From contig JNDT01001416.1 of the NCBI GenBank assembly GCA_000697055.1, positions 1 through 22,675 on the forward strand: DNA of 22,675 nucleotides. Reading direction: 5' to 3'. The notes beneath the pieces were generated by a model, which searched no databases, had not been told where the DNA came from, and was given only the letters and a program-made list of their open reading frames with translations. The translations under genes were made by a program, and so were the position numbers. Position 1 is the stretch's first letter; each line of letters begins with the position of its first letter. The stretch comes from Saksenaea vasiformis B4078 (lineage: Eukaryota; Mucoromycota; Mucoromycetes; Mucorales; Saksenaeaceae). Below, piece after piece: positions 22,092-22,675 of the stretch.

Positions 22092-22471
22092 CTCTCTTTC
22101 TCCGTGTAACAAAAACACGCTAGACGTTTACAGACAAGCCTTTTTTTACTACTGATAATTTTGAAGCTCATTGCCAATTTTTTTGTCAGGCAACTGTAGA
22201 GGATATTGGTATCCACTGAGATAATCTAAGTGGTCCAGATATCATCCGTCATGTCGTTTGTTTGTCACCATCGTCCACAAAAGCTAGTCCCAAATCAGAT
22301 ATACCCTCGTTTTCCAGTATTATAAGAAGTTTTTATTGTTGCTATTGTCGTAGTTGGTTACGTTGTCGTCCAAGTGGTGTGCACAAAGTCAAGTTGGTTG
22401 TCTTCTCTATTACCCATTCCTTTATGCAAAGCGAAGACAATATACCCAATATCAGGAAGCGTAGTCCTGAG
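22092..22471 (+). other. 3' flank of the Fanzor-like gene
   Basis: No coding region is recognised. In TnpB and Fanzor loci the guide (omega) RNA usually overlaps the 3' end of the gene and the flank after it, so this is where such an RNA would lie. A hairpin at 22202-22243 is described separately. The right part should include the terminal sequence of the following Tc1 element, whose inverted repeat I could not define. Confidence 0.35.
22202..22243 (+). repeat. Imperfect inverted repeat (hairpin)
   Basis: The arms are GATATTGGTATCCACT (left) and AGTGGTCCAGATATC (right), with an 11-nt loop. Pairing is GATAT with ATATC, TGG with CCA and CCACT with AGTGG, interrupted by small bulges. It lies 110 bp after the Fanzor-like stop codon. 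Confidence 0.6.
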
Positions 22472-22675
22472 ATGTCAGAGTTTGATCGTGGTGGTGTAAT
22501 CTGGCTTCACAAGGGAGGAATGTCCCAAGCTGACATTTCGCGCTTGATGGAAGTACCTGCTTGAACCATCAGCTCATTGATCAAAAGATGGAAGGAAACC
22601 GGTTCGACAGAGCCAAAGCCAAGGTCTGGTAGACCTAAAAAGTTGAGACCAACAAACGAGACCAGTTTACGTTTG
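22472..22675 (+). pseudogene. Tc1-type transposase, N-terminal part, cut by window end
   Basis: The frame opens MSEFDRGGVIWLHKGG, a first helix-turn-helix (MSQADISRLMEVPA), then meets TGA at 22562-22564. It continues TISSLIKRWKETGS and the GRPK linker in PRSGRPKKL before the window ends. The stop sits where an Arg or Trp codon would be expected, so this copy is probably inactive, unless the sequence has an error. It is a different subfamily from the transposase at 48-1350. Confidence 0.75.

Noticed and set aside
1..22675. tRNA, rRNA or CRISPR array
   Set aside because: No cloverleaf with a GTTCGA-type loop, no rRNA core sequence and no spaced direct repeats were seen.

Overview
The window looks like nuclear DNA of an early-diverging filamentous fungus, most likely Mucoromycota. 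The genes have many short GT-AG introns of about 45-65 bp. There is a Chs7-type chitin synthase export chaperone, a long five-TOG XMAP215 protein, and several decayed Tc1-type transposons. A Fanzor-like (eukaryotic TnpB) relic is also present. The species cannot be fixed from the sequence alone.

Layout. At 48-1350 a Tc1-type transposase reading frame is interrupted by a 268-bp insertion flanked by a 6-bp duplication (TCCTAT), followed by five copies of a 22-bp tandem repeat. From 1500 to 4206 there is no confident gene. That stretch holds intron-like sequences, two of which form a 95-bp-period duplication, and possible exon remnants. At 4207-12037 lies a 21-exon gene for an XMAP215/ch-TOG/Stu2 microtubule polymerase of 2193 residues. 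Convergent to it, at 12154-13114 (minus), is a dual-specificity phosphatase. At 14093-15399 (minus) is a five-exon CHS7 gene with a polypyrimidine-rich upstream tract. At 16222-16895 is a two-exon gene for a small secreted, possibly beta-trefoil, protein.

From 17216 to the end the window is transposon-derived. It contains a minus-strand Tc1 catalytic-domain relic, a plus-strand Tc1 N-terminal relic, the Fanzor-like pseudogene (18619-22091), and the start of a third Tc1 transposase cut by the window edge.

The Fanzor-like locus is the most notable item. Its D-E-D RuvC residues are all present, with the glutamate in the rearranged position just before the TSK motif. The N-terminal part carries two zinc-knuckle-like motifs and a UIM-like helix. 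The copy nevertheless carries at least five in-frame stops, several frameshifts, a splice donor reading AT instead of GT, and a missing zinc-finger cysteine. It therefore reads as a recently decayed RNA-guided nuclease gene. The housekeeping genes (microtubule polymerase, phosphatase, chitin synthase chaperone) have no evident functional link beyond being neighbours.
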